A DNA stretch of 64,000 bases, from assembly GCA_026400735.1 (NCBI GenBank), contig JAPLOL010000044.1, positions 2,501-66,500 on the forward strand, read 5' to 3'. Shown here one piece after another: positions 24,800 to 32,545 of this stretch. This DNA is from Alphaproteobacteria bacterium. GTDB taxonomy: Bacteria; Pseudomonadota; Alphaproteobacteria; Caulobacterales; Aquidulcibacteraceae. The number at the start of each line of letters is the position of its first letter. Position 1 is the stretch's first letter. Below the pieces are notes generated by a model. It was not told the DNA's origin and made no database searches. It saw nothing but the letters and a program-made list of their open reading frames with translations. The translations under genes were made by a program, and so were the position numbers.

Positions 24800-25567
24800 C
24801 TAAGCCGCGTCGCCGACCTCTTCCGGCTCTACTCCGCGCGAGCGGATCAGGGCCGAGAGGTCGGCGATAGCCTTTTCGAGCGCCTCTGGATCGGCGGACC
24901 GCGCCACGAGATGAACGCCGAAGCCTTCAGGGGTAAACCAAGGATATGAGCCGAACGAAACCACGCCGTTCGTCGCTTCCTCCAACGCACCCAGACCATC
25001 GGCGATATCGCCTTCCGGCACGCCCTTCGCGCGCATCGTCCGCGAGCGGACAACGGCGCCGCCTTCGATGCGATGACCAATGTCCTGCAACATTCCACGC
25101 GTGATCGACGGCACGCCCGCCATCACGAAGACGTTGCCGAGCTGGAATCCCGGCGCCTTCGAAACCGGGTTATCAATCAACGATGCGCCATCGGGAATGC
25201 GCGCCATGCGCAGCCGTGATTCATTGAGGCTCGTTCGGCCCTTATAGTGCGCTTCCAAAATCGCGCGCGCATCATCTCGGACATCGATGCCAACACCGAA
25301 GGCGGCAGCTACCGCGTCTGCAGTCTTATCGTCATGCGTCGGGCCGATGCCACCAGTGGTGAAGACGTAGTCGTAGGTTGCGCGCAGCGCATTCACGGCG
25401 GCGATGATTTCTTCCGGCACGTCCGCGACGACACGCGCCTCCGCGACTTGCACGCCCAATGGGGCGAGATACTTGGCGATCGCTTGCAAATTCACATCTT
25501 GTGTGCGCCCGGAGAGAAGCTCGTCCCCGATCAACAAAACGGCGGCTTTGACTTGGCGTTGCGTCAT
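24800..25567 (-). CDS. CinA-like molybdopterin-binding domain protein
   Basis: 255 residues. This is the MoCF-biosynthesis fold found as the N-terminal part of CinA: AAVLLIGDELLSGRTQDVN at the start, FTTGGIGPTHDDKTADAVAAAFG, and PGFQLGNVFVMAGVPSI. The C-terminal deamidase domain of full CinA is absent, which is a common stand-alone form in alphaproteobacteria. Homologs are linked to nicotinamide-nucleotide or ADP-ribose hydrolysis; the activity here is unproven. Divergent from the thioesterase gene. Confidence 0.85.
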   Translation of the reverse strand: MTQRQVKAAVLLIGDELLSGRTQDVNLQAIAKYLAPLGVQVAEARVVADVPEEIIAAVNALRATYDYVFTTGGIGPTHDDKTADAVAAAFGVGIDVRDDARAILEAHYKGRTSLNESRLRMARIPDGASLIDNPVSKAPGFQLGNVFVMAGVPSITRGMLQDIGHRIEGGAVVRSRTMRAKGVPEGDIADGLGALEEATNGVVSFGSYPWFTPEGFGVHLVARSADPEALEKAIADLSALIRSRGVEPEEVGDAA

Positions 25568-25602
25568 GCGCGCATACTAGCACAAAGCTGCGGAGATTTC
25601 CG

Positions 25603-26022
25603 ATGAGCGAACCAGATTACGTTCAGCAATTGACGGAACGACAACAGGGCTTCTTGCCCGGGCTGCTCGGTCTTGAATGGCTCGAAGCGCGCCCGGGCTT
25701 CATCAAGGGCCGCTTCGACGTAAAGTCGCACCACCTCGCGCCTAACACGTTCCTCCATGCCGCCAGCGTCATCGCGCTCGCCGACAGCGCCAGCGGCTAT
25801 GGCTGCGTCATCTCCCTGCCGCCCGGCGCGCAGAACTTCACCACCATCGAACTCAAATCGAACTTCCTTGGCACCACGCGCGCGGGCGGTGTTGGCGTCG
25901 AAGCAACCCTTGTGCATGGTGGCCGCACAACACAGGTGTGGGACGCCGTCGTTACCGCGGAAGCCTCGGGCAAAACCATGGCCCTCTTCCGCTGCACGCA
26001 GATGATCCTTTACCCAAAATAA
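25603..26022 (+). CDS. PaaI family thioesterase (hotdog fold)
   Basis: 139 residues, a single hotdog domain. H-x-x-x-L-A-D-S-A-S-G-Y-G and NFTTIELKSNFLGTTRAG show the PaaI-type thioesterase pattern. It likely hydrolyses an acyl-CoA. Ribosome site GGAG upstream. An SDR gene follows 14 bases later and may be cotranscribed. Confidence 0.85.
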   Translation: MSEPDYVQQLTERQQGFLPGLLGLEWLEARPGFIKGRFDVKSHHLAPNTFLHAASVIALADSASGYGCVISLPPGAQNFTTIELKSNFLGTTRAGGVGVEATLVHGGRTTQVWDAVVTAEASGKTMALFRCTQMILYPK

Positions 26023-26036
26023 GAACGAGGAAACGC

Positions 26037-26885
26037 ATGGGCCGTCTAGAAGGCAAGGTCGCTGTCATCACCGGTGCAGCGTCAGGGATCGGTCGCGGGA
26101 CCGTCGATCTGTTTGTGAAGGAAGGCGCGAAAGTCATCGCCGCCGACATTCAGGACGATAAAGGCGCGCGCATGCTGGAAGAGCATGGTGAAGCGCTGCG
26201 CTACATACGCTGCGATGTCACCAGCGAAGCAGACGTCAAAGCGGCAATCGATCTGGCGACTAGTGCGTTCGGAAAACTAGATTGCATCTTCAACAATGCT
26301 GGCACTGCGAGCATGGGTGAGAGCAGCGAAAGCGTTACGGCTGAGACGTTCGACGCCGTTATGCACCTTCACGTGCGCGCAGCAATGTTCGGCATAAAAC
26401 ACGCGGCGCCGATCATGCGCGCGCAAGGCGGCGGCTCCATCATCTCAACGGCGTCGATCGCCGGCTTGCAGCTCGGCTACGGCCCGTATCTCTATTCCGT
26501 CGCGAAGGCGGCCATAAAACACATGACGACAATCGCTGCCGGCGAACTTGGCCCATCGAACATTCGCGTGAACTGCATTTGCCCTGGATTCATCGCCACG
26601 CCGATTTTCGCGCGCGCGATCGGACTCGCGACGCAAGTTGCGGATCAAACCGTTCAAGGCGTCGCAGAAGTGGCGAAACATGCGCAGCCGATTCCGAAAG
26701 CCGGCATGCCCTCCGACATCGCTGAAGCGGCACTCTTCCTCGCGTCAGACGGATCGAGCTTCGTCACGGGGCAAGCGCTGACAGTTGATGGCGGCATGAC
26801 GCTTGGGCGGCCGGTCGGTCAATCGAGCGCATTCGAACCGCTCATCAAAGCCATGGGCCTCGATCCGGCGAGTCTGCAACCATAG
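26037..26885 (+). CDS. Short-chain dehydrogenase/reductase
   Basis: 282 residues from ATG 26037 (AACGAGGAAACGC upstream); the longer frame overlaps the thioesterase gene. Classical SDR: NAD-binding TGAASGIGRG near residue 13, NNAGTAS, and the catalytic Ser with Y-x3-K in YLYSVAKAA. ISTASIAG and CPGFIATPIF are normal. Substrate unknown. Longer than the 250-residue classical form at the C-terminus (FEPLIKAMGLDPASLQP). Confidence 0.88.
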   Translation: MGRLEGKVAVITGAASGIGRGTVDLFVKEGAKVIAADIQDDKGARMLEEHGEALRYIRCDVTSEADVKAAIDLATSAFGKLDCIFNNAGTASMGESSESVTAETFDAVMHLHVRAAMFGIKHAAPIMRAQGGGSIISTASIAGLQLGYGPYLYSVAKAAIKHMTTIAAGELGPSNIRVNCICPGFIATPIFARAIGLATQVADQTVQGVAEVAKHAQPIPKAGMPSDIAEAALFLASDGSSFVTGQALTVDGGMTLGRPVGQSSAFEPLIKAMGLDPASLQP

Positions 26886-26895
26886 TAGCGCGCAG

Positions 26896-26926
26896 CAAAA
26901 AGGGCGCAGACCCAAGCCTACGCCCC
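26896..26926 (-). terminator. Terminator of rpmG
   Basis: On the minus strand an imperfect hairpin GGGCGtAG...CTgCGCCC is followed by TTTTT (26896-26901 on the plus strand reads AAAAA). Confidence 0.55.
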
Positions 26927-26952
26927 ATCACTTCAGCAGCGCTAACGCGTGC

Positions 26953-27120
26953 TTACTTAATCTTACCTTCGACGAACTCCACGTGCTTCTTGGCAATCGG
27001 ATCGTACTTGTTGAACTTCAACTTTTCCGTCTTCGTGCGCGGGTTCTTCTTCGTCACGTAGAAATAGCCCGTGTCCGCCGACGAGTTCAGGCGGATCTTG
27101 ATGACAGTCGGCTTAGCCAT
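26953..27120 (-). CDS. rpmG: 50S ribosomal protein L33
   Basis: 55 residues, beginning [20 protein letters not shown] and ending [10 protein letters not shown]. It is the Cys-free (non-zinc) form typical of proteobacteria, with the [11 protein letters not shown] and KYDPIAKKH motifs. Part of the large ribosomal subunit near the E site. Encoded alone, with its own terminator downstream. Confidence 0.95.
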   Translation of the reverse strand: MAKPTVIKIRLNSSADTGYFYVTKKNPRTKTEKLKFNKYDPIAKKHVEFVEGKIK

Positions 27121-27183
27121 GGTCGGGCTCGAAATTCTCTAGGTTCAAGGAAGCGGCGGAAAATAGGGGCGAACGCCCCAAAG

Positions 27184-27852
27184 TCAACTCGTAAGCCGCT
27201 CTAAAGAGTGTGCGCCGCGGCTCCAGCGCAGGAATGGGGGCTGAACCGCCTCCCCGGCGAGCCGCGCCTCCACCTCTTTAAGCACAAATCGGGTGATCGA
27301 CGGCAGGTCCAGGGCGTTGGCGTCGGCCAAGCTAAACCACCGTACATGCAGCAATTCTTCGCCCTCGGCGGGCTTATCGTCGGCCAAAACCGCCTCGGCG
27401 TCAGCCATGAAAAACCGGGCGTCGAACCTGCGCGGGCGGTACGGGGGCGTAATGGCTCGGGCGACGAAACTGAGCTTATCCAGTTCGGGGCCGGACGACC
27501 CGCCAACGCTAAGCCCGGTCTCTTCCAGGGTCTCCCGGGTCGCGGCGAGGGCAAACGCACGCACTGGCCGGCGGCTGATGGTGCCCTTTTTGAGCAGCGC
27601 CTCGGTCTCAGCCGTGAGCTCCGTTGCGGCCTTGGCGCGAGCATCTCCTGGATCAACTCGGCCACCTGGAAACACCCACTTATCGGGCATGAAGACGTGG
27701 CCCTTTGAACGCTGGCCCATCATCACTTCGCGGCCGCCGCGCACGAGTATAAGCGTCGCGGCATCGCGCGGACGCGTCGCCTTCGGCTTGTCGGCATCGG
27801 GCTTATCGAACGGTTGTTCGTCAGCGTTGAGCTTAAATTCGTTGGCGCTCAT
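27184..27852 (-). CDS. Nudix hydrolase (NUDT19/CoA-type)
   Basis: 222 residues. RDAATLILVRGG, then GHVFMPDKWVFPGGRVDPGD and, after an insert of about 35 residues, ALAATRETLEETGLSV. The Nudix box is split by that insert, as in NUDT19-like diphosphatases. Substrate is uncertain (CoA or related). The 60-residue spacing to rpmG shows no other feature. Start 27852. Confidence 0.82.
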   Translation of the reverse strand: MSANEFKLNADEQPFDKPDADKPKATRPRDAATLILVRGGREVMMGQRSKGHVFMPDKWVFPGGRVDPGDARAKAATELTAETEALLKKGTISRRPVRAFALAATRETLEETGLSVGGSSGPELDKLSFVARAITPPYRPRRFDARFFMADAEAVLADDKPAEGEELLHVRWFSLADANALDLPSITRFVLKEVEARLAGEAVQPPFLRWSRGAHSLERLTS

Positions 27853-27938
27853 GCGCCCCTCCTAGCACGGCAACCGCTTCCGCTTGGAACGGGAACCGCA
27901 CGCGCCTATCGTCGCGCGCAAGAAAAGGGAGTGGCAAG

Positions 27939-28745
27939 ATGGCGCGACGTAAACCTGGCGAAGGCCAAACTGTATTGGTCACAGGCGCCTCCGCCGGTAT
28001 CGGCGTCGACCTCGCCGAGTGCTTCGCCAAGGACGGTTACGACCTCATTCTGACGGCGCGTAGCGAAGGCGCGCTCCAAGAAGTGGCCAATCGGCTTTCA
28101 GCGGCACATGGCGTGCAGGCACACACTGTCGCGCAAGACCTTGGCGCGAACGGCGGCGGCTCTGCTGTCGCCGCAGCCATCGCCGCAAAAGGTCTGAACG
28201 TCGACGTCGTCGTGAACAATGCCGGCTACGGCCACGCTGGCGCTCTCACTTCGTCTGACATGCAAACGCAACTCGGCATGATCGATCTCAACGTCCGCGC
28301 GCTTGTTGAACTCACTTACATCTACTGGGACCGCATGCTCGCCAACAAACGCGGCGGCGTTATAAACGTTGCGTCGACGGCCGCGTTTCAGCCTGGCCCA
28401 CTCATGGCGAACTATTACGCATCAAAAGCCTACGTCCTCTCCTTCTCCGAAGCGATGTGGGAAGAAGCGCGCGGCACCGGCGTACACGTAAGCTGCCTCT
28501 GCCCCGGCCCCACCGTTTCAAAATTCCGCGAACGCGCCGGCACCGGCAAAACGAAACTCGCGAAGAACGCGGGCGCCGCGATGGCTTCGATGCCGGTCGC
28601 CCGCGCCGGCTACAATGCGTGGAGACAAAACCGCGCCGTCATCGTCACCGGCGGCCGCAATGCGTTCCAGGCCGGGCTGGTAAAATACATCCCGCGCAAG
28701 ACCCTGCTGAAGATGGTCCGCAACATGCAATCGCCTGCGACGTAG
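27939..28745 (+). CDS. Short-chain dehydrogenase/reductase
   Basis: 268 residues with AAGGGAGTGG upstream. Glycine motif TGASAGIGVDLAE, NNAGYG and YYASKAYVLSFSE. The latter motif and CLCPGPTVSKF are typical of the DltE/YqjQ-like group of SDRs (PRK-type oxidoreductases of unknown substrate). The stop overlaps the GTG of the lipoprotein gene that follows. Confidence 0.88.
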   Translation: MARRKPGEGQTVLVTGASAGIGVDLAECFAKDGYDLILTARSEGALQEVANRLSAAHGVQAHTVAQDLGANGGGSAVAAAIAAKGLNVDVVVNNAGYGHAGALTSSDMQTQLGMIDLNVRALVELTYIYWDRMLANKRGGVINVASTAAFQPGPLMANYYASKAYVLSFSEAMWEEARGTGVHVSCLCPGPTVSKFRERAGTGKTKLAKNAGAAMASMPVARAGYNAWRQNRAVIVTGGRNAFQAGLVKYIPRKTLLKMVRNMQSPAT

Positions 28746-29836
28746 TGCGGGCCGCCGTCTTCGCGGTTGCATTGCTCGCAGCGTGCGCGAGCGCTCCCAC
28801 TCCTCAGACTGGCGAGCGCGCCCCGCCGTTGCCGCCCCCAATCATCGACGCGGCTCTTGCTCCCGCTCGCGAAAATGACGGCGGCACGCGCGCTCAAGCA
28901 TTCGGGTTTGTCGGACGCGAAGACCTAGCAGGCCCTGATTATCGACCAGTGTGCGCGGGCCTCAGTGTCGACCCGATCACCGAAATCGTTCGCCAGTCCG
29001 CCGGGCATCGTGTGGTGATAATCAACGAGGCGCACGACGCCCCCAGAGATCGCGCGTTCATTGCTGATCTCGCCACGGCGCTTCGCCGTGAGGGCTTCTC
29101 AATCTATGCGGCCGAAACTCTCTTTCCTCGTACTGGCGCTACGCACAATTGGCCGTCCATCAACGAGGGTTGGTACACGCGCGAGCCGATATTCGCTCAG
29201 CTGCTGCGGCAGACGCGCTCTGAAGGTTGGCGCTTTGGACCGTACGACGACATGTCAACGCCCAGCGAAATGACCGACGCGGCAGAGCAGATGGCCTATC
29301 GCGAAACGCGCCAAGCGGAAAACTTACAAGCGCTTCTCACCGCCAATCCTGACGCGCGCATGTTGGTGCACGTCGGTTACGACCATCTGCTTGAAACGCC
29401 GGAAGAAGGCGGTCTCGCAATGATGGCCGAACGCCTGAGGGCTTCAACATCGCTCGATCCTCTCACCATAGATCAGACGCGCAACGTCGCATCCGGAGAT
29501 CGCTACGTCGTTTGTGATCCATCGCGTCTAGCCCCCGCAGGGATAGATATTCGCTTGGGCAGCCCGCGGCTCACGTTCGCAGATGGTCGCCCGGCATGGC
29601 GCCAAGCGGCGGGTCAAAAACCGGTCTATCTAGCGGCAATGGCCAATCCGAGTGTGCCGACGATTTGGGAAGCGCGGCGCGCCGACGAGCCGAACGACGC
29701 CGTGCCCATTGACCGCATCATGATCCGCAGCGGCGAGAGATTGCCCTTTCTTCTGCCACCGGGCCGCTACCGCGCCGAAAGTTGGTCGGTTGAAAACGGC
29801 TGGTCCGCTTCACCAATCCAATTCAGAGTCGAATAA
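28745..29836 (+). CDS. Lipoprotein with ChaN/EreA-like domain (putative)
   Basis: 363 residues from a GTG overlapping the SDR stop (TAGTG). Lipobox LLAAC gives Cys14. The domain RVVIINEAHDAPRDRAFIADLATAL, then YAAETLFPRTG..., then ARMLVHVGYDHLLETPEEGG resembles the ChaN/EreA (Tiki) fold, which carries metal- or haem-linked activities. I do not recognise a specific enzyme. Longer frame upstream is a shadow of the SDR gene. The nitroreductase gene follows 8 bases later. Confidence 0.6.
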   Translation: MRAAVFAVALLAACASAPTPQTGERAPPLPPPIIDAALAPARENDGGTRAQAFGFVGREDLAGPDYRPVCAGLSVDPITEIVRQSAGHRVVIINEAHDAPRDRAFIADLATALRREGFSIYAAETLFPRTGATHNWPSINEGWYTREPIFAQLLRQTRSEGWRFGPYDDMSTPSEMTDAAEQMAYRETRQAENLQALLTANPDARMLVHVGYDHLLETPEEGGLAMMAERLRASTSLDPLTIDQTRNVASGDRYVVCDPSRLAPAGIDIRLGSPRLTFADGRPAWRQAAGQKPVYLAAMANPSVPTIWEARRADEPNDAVPIDRIMIRSGERLPFLLPPGRYRAESWSVENGWSASPIQFRVE

Positions 29837-29844
29837 GGACGAAC

Positions 29845-30522
29845 ATGCAATTTGACGACGTGATCCGCGGACGCCGGAGCATTCGCGGATACAAACCCGA
29901 TCCCGTGCCGAAAGAACTGATCGAAGAAATCCTCGCGCTCGCAATGCGCGCGCCTTCTTCGATGAACACGCAGCCATGGAATTTCTACGTCATCACCGGC
30001 GAGCCGTTGAACCGGATACGCGCGGGCAACACCGAGCGCATGGTTGGCGGCGTACCGCAATCGCGGGAGTTTCGCACCGGTCCGGCGTTTGCGGGCCAGC
30101 ACCGCGAGCGACAGATCGGCGTCGCCAAGCAACTGTTCTCGGCAATGGGCATCGCGCGCGAGGATGCGGAGCGCCGCCAAGATTGGGTGCTGCGCGGCTT
30201 TCGCCAGTTCGACGCGCCGGTGTGCGTGATCGTGACCTATGATCGCGTGCTGGACGGGAGCGATGATACGCCGTTCGATTGCGGCGCGGTGACCAATGCG
30301 CTGGTGAACGCGGCGTGGTCGCGCGGCCTTGGCGCTGTGATCAACAGCCAAGGCATCATGCAATCGCCAGTCGTGCGCGAACACGCAGGCATCGCCGACA
30401 ATCAAGTGATCATGAAGAGTATCGCGCTAGGCTGGCCAGATGACAGCTTCCCGGCCAATGCCGTGGTGTCAGAACGCAAATCCGTGAAAGACGCAACGAC
30501 CTTCGTCGGCTTCGAAGACTAA
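29845..30522 (+). CDS. Nitroreductase family protein
   Basis: 225 residues. FDDVIRGRRSIRGYKPDPVPKELIEEIL, APSSMNTQPWNFYVITGEP and GLGAVINSQGIMQSPVVREHAGI are the FMN-binding nitroreductase blocks. Substrate unknown. Directly follows the lipoprotein gene and probably shares its transcript. Ends with a 4-base overlap onto the convergent DUF4287 gene. Confidence 0.88.
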   Translation: MQFDDVIRGRRSIRGYKPDPVPKELIEEILALAMRAPSSMNTQPWNFYVITGEPLNRIRAGNTERMVGGVPQSREFRTGPAFAGQHRERQIGVAKQLFSAMGIAREDAERRQDWVLRGFRQFDAPVCVIVTYDRVLDGSDDTPFDCGAVTNALVNAAWSRGLGAVINSQGIMQSPVVREHAGIADNQVIMKSIALGWPDDSFPANAVVSERKSVKDATTFVGFED

Positions 30523-31127
30523 CCCTTAGCCCAAGCCAGCTTCAGCAAGCGCTTCACTTCAGCATCGACCTCTTTCGGCGACGATAGTTCCAGGATCGCC
30601 GTGTGCTTCTCCGCCCACGGGCGGCTCTTCATCGGTGACAAGCGCTTGCTCGCACTCACAGGCAGCGGCAGCCCGATCTCGGCTTTGCCGCCACGCGCTG
30701 GGAGGATGCCTGCGAATTGGATCTTGCGTGAGAACGAGACGAAAGTCTTGCGCGGACCGATGACGGCATCGGGAAACTCCTTGCGCACGAGCTTGGCGAC
30801 AGCCTCATAAATCGCGCGCGCCTCTCTTTCCTTCCAGAGCTGATCGAGCAATGCGTCTGGCTCATCCCAGCTCGGGCCATCAGGGAACGCCACAGAGACA
30901 ATATGCGCGATGCGGTTGACGCCGAGGCCATAGTTTTCGCGAAACCATTGCGTGCGTTTACGCGGCGCCGTCTCAGGGCATTTCTTGGCGATTTTGATCC
31001 ATTCGGCGATCGACTTGCCGGTATCGCGCTCCAGGCTGGCTTCGACGCTGGCGAACCATTTCTGTTGGCGCTCGGTAAGAACCGATTTTGCCACGGCCTT
31101 CTTCGCCTTTTCACCGCTCACGCCCAT
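30519..31127 (-). CDS. DUF4287/DUF5655-type protein
   Basis: 202 residues from ATG 31127 with GGAGG 7 bases upstream. N-terminal DUF4287 (ERDTGKSIAEWIKIAKKC... YGLGVNRIAHIV) followed by a DUF5655-like domain (EFPDAVIGPRKTFVSFSRKIQFAGI). Both are widespread in proteobacteria and without known function. Residues 1-20 are basic. The gene is convergent with the nitroreductase gene. Confidence 0.7.
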   Translation of the reverse strand: MGVSGEKAKKAVAKSVLTERQQKWFASVEASLERDTGKSIAEWIKIAKKCPETAPRKRTQWFRENYGLGVNRIAHIVSVAFPDGPSWDEPDALLDQLWKEREARAIYEAVAKLVRKEFPDAVIGPRKTFVSFSRKIQFAGILPARGGKAEIGLPLPVSASKRLSPMKSRPWAEKHTAILELSSPKEVDAEVKRLLKLAWAKG

Positions 31128-31159
31128 CGCTACACCTCCGCACATAGGAGCTTCGCCCC

Positions 31160-31594
31160 ATGAGCCTACACGGGACCTACGACGACGATAACCTCTTCGC
31201 CAAGATTCTGCGCGGCGAAATTCCGTCGGTAAAAGTCTATGAGGACGACGAGGCGCTCGCGTTCATGGACATTTTTCCGCAGACGCGCGGGCATGTGCTG
31301 GTTGTGCCGAAGAATGTTCGGGCGCGCAATTTTCTGGAGCTGCCCACAGATCGCGTCGGACCGCTGATGGAGCGTGTACACAAGCTTGCGATCGCCACAG
31401 AGAAGGCGCTGAAGCCGGACGGCGTGACAGTCACGCAGTTCAACGGCGAAGATGCAGGCCAAACCATCTTCCACCTGCACTTCCACATCATCCCGCGCTA
31501 TGCCTGCCAGCGGCTCGCAGGCCACAGCCACGGGCAGAAGGCTGACATCGCCGAGCTTGAGGCGATCGCTAGGGAGATTGCGGCGGCTCTATGA
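31160..31594 (+). CDS. HIT family nucleotide hydrolase
   Basis: 144 residues, the histidine triad HLHFHIIPRY (catalytic His the middle one) plus FMDIFPQTRGHVLVVPK. Hint-type enzymes hydrolyse AMP-linked phosphoramidates or dinucleoside polyphosphates. GGAGC upstream. ATGA-overlaps the next gene. Confidence 0.92.
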   Translation: MSLHGTYDDDNLFAKILRGEIPSVKVYEDDEALAFMDIFPQTRGHVLVVPKNVRARNFLELPTDRVGPLMERVHKLAIATEKALKPDGVTVTQFNGEDAGQTIFHLHFHIIPRYACQRLAGHSHGQKADIAELEAIAREIAAAL

Positions 31595-32049
31595 GCACGT
31601 TGATCGTCCGCTTCACGCGCCTCAACCCGACGCACCATCTTTTCGAAGCGATCCGCGCAGATGGAACGCGTGACGAGCGTGAGTTCGAGACGCGCAGCAT
31701 CCTCTTGCACGACTTCGTGCACTTTGCCGTCGAGAGCGAAGCAAAGCTACGCGGCGGTTTCTACGGCACGATTGCAGATGGCATGGGCTATGACGCGGCG
31801 CGACCTGGAAGCGAGGCCGCGCAGGTGGAGTATGTCGTCGGGCCGCTGCAAGGCGCGCTGAAGAGCGAGATCGATCCAGAAGCGTTCGTCGCGCGATTGC
31901 GTTCGGTGCAATCGAGTATGGGCCATGACGTGCCGACGTGGCTGACAGCGGAAATGATCCGCGGCGCGCTTGAGCGCTTGCGACAGCTACAAGGGCAATG
32001 GAAAGCCACGCCATTCGGGCGGACGATGGAATTGCGTTTCGAGGCTTAG
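31591..32049 (+). CDS. Conserved hypothetical protein after HIT
   Basis: 152 residues, starting in an ATGA overlap with the HIT stop. No domain that I recognise. LHDFVHFAVESEAKLRGGFYGTIADGMGY resembles helical stretches of uncharacterised proteobacterial proteins. No signal peptide or membrane segment. Translational coupling suggests a role in the same context. Ends 4 bases into the convergent cupin gene. Confidence 0.55.
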   Translation: MSTLIVRFTRLNPTHHLFEAIRADGTRDEREFETRSILLHDFVHFAVESEAKLRGGFYGTIADGMGYDAARPGSEAAQVEYVVGPLQGALKSEIDPEAFVARLRSVQSSMGHDVPTWLTAEMIRGALERLRQLQGQWKATPFGRTMELRFEA

Positions 32050-32477
32050 TGCGTCGCGCACAGGCCTGGCGCCACCGCTTCCAACGGACGTGTATCTGCG
32101 TATTTCTTTTCGATGATCAGATAGCGCGTCGTCTGCGTGCCGACGTTGAGCGCGGCGTGCTGGATTTCCGCGTCGTTGGAAAACGACGTCCCGGCTCGCA
32201 CTGGACGATCGACCACGCCACTTGCTGTCGTGATCCGCATTACGCTGTCGCCTTCAAGCACGTAGCCGAAGTGCGGCGGATGGTAGTGCATCTCGTGGCC
32301 GACGCCAGGTGGAAACGTACAGCGCAGGACGCGGATCTGCGCGTCTTCCTGCAACAACTCACACACGCGCTCGCCTTGCCAGCCGGCGCAGAGCGCCATC
32401 GGCAGCGGCGCGATCTGCGCCGACGCGCTTGCGCAAGCGCCGAGCAGAGCCGCGACGATGAGCGTGTGAGCTTTCAT
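32046..32477 (-). CDS. Secreted cupin-domain protein
   Basis: 143 residues with a signal peptide (cleavage near SASA-QIA). The beta-barrel cupin is shown by GHEMHYHPPHFGYVLEGDSVMRI (metal-binding histidines HxHxxxE-like) and later AEIQHAALN. Periplasmic, function unknown. Downstream is the clpA terminator of the same strand. Confidence 0.7.
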   Translation of the reverse strand: MKAHTLIVAALLGACASASAQIAPLPMALCAGWQGERVCELLQEDAQIRVLRCTFPPGVGHEMHYHPPHFGYVLEGDSVMRITTASGVVDRPVRAGTSFSNDAEIQHAALNVGTQTTRYLIIEKKYADTRPLEAVAPGLCATH

Positions 32478-32490
32478 GCTTCCCCCAAAG

Positions 32491-32522
32491 CAAAACGGCG
32501 ACCGCGAAAGCGGCCGCCGTTT
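32491..32522 (-). terminator. Terminator downstream of clpA
   Basis: On the minus strand AACGGCG/CGCCGTT stem with inner CCGC/GCGG and a GAAA-type loop, followed by TTTTG. It separates clpA from the cupin gene. Confidence 0.7.
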
Positions 32523-32545
32523 GTTAGCACACTTGGTGATGTGAG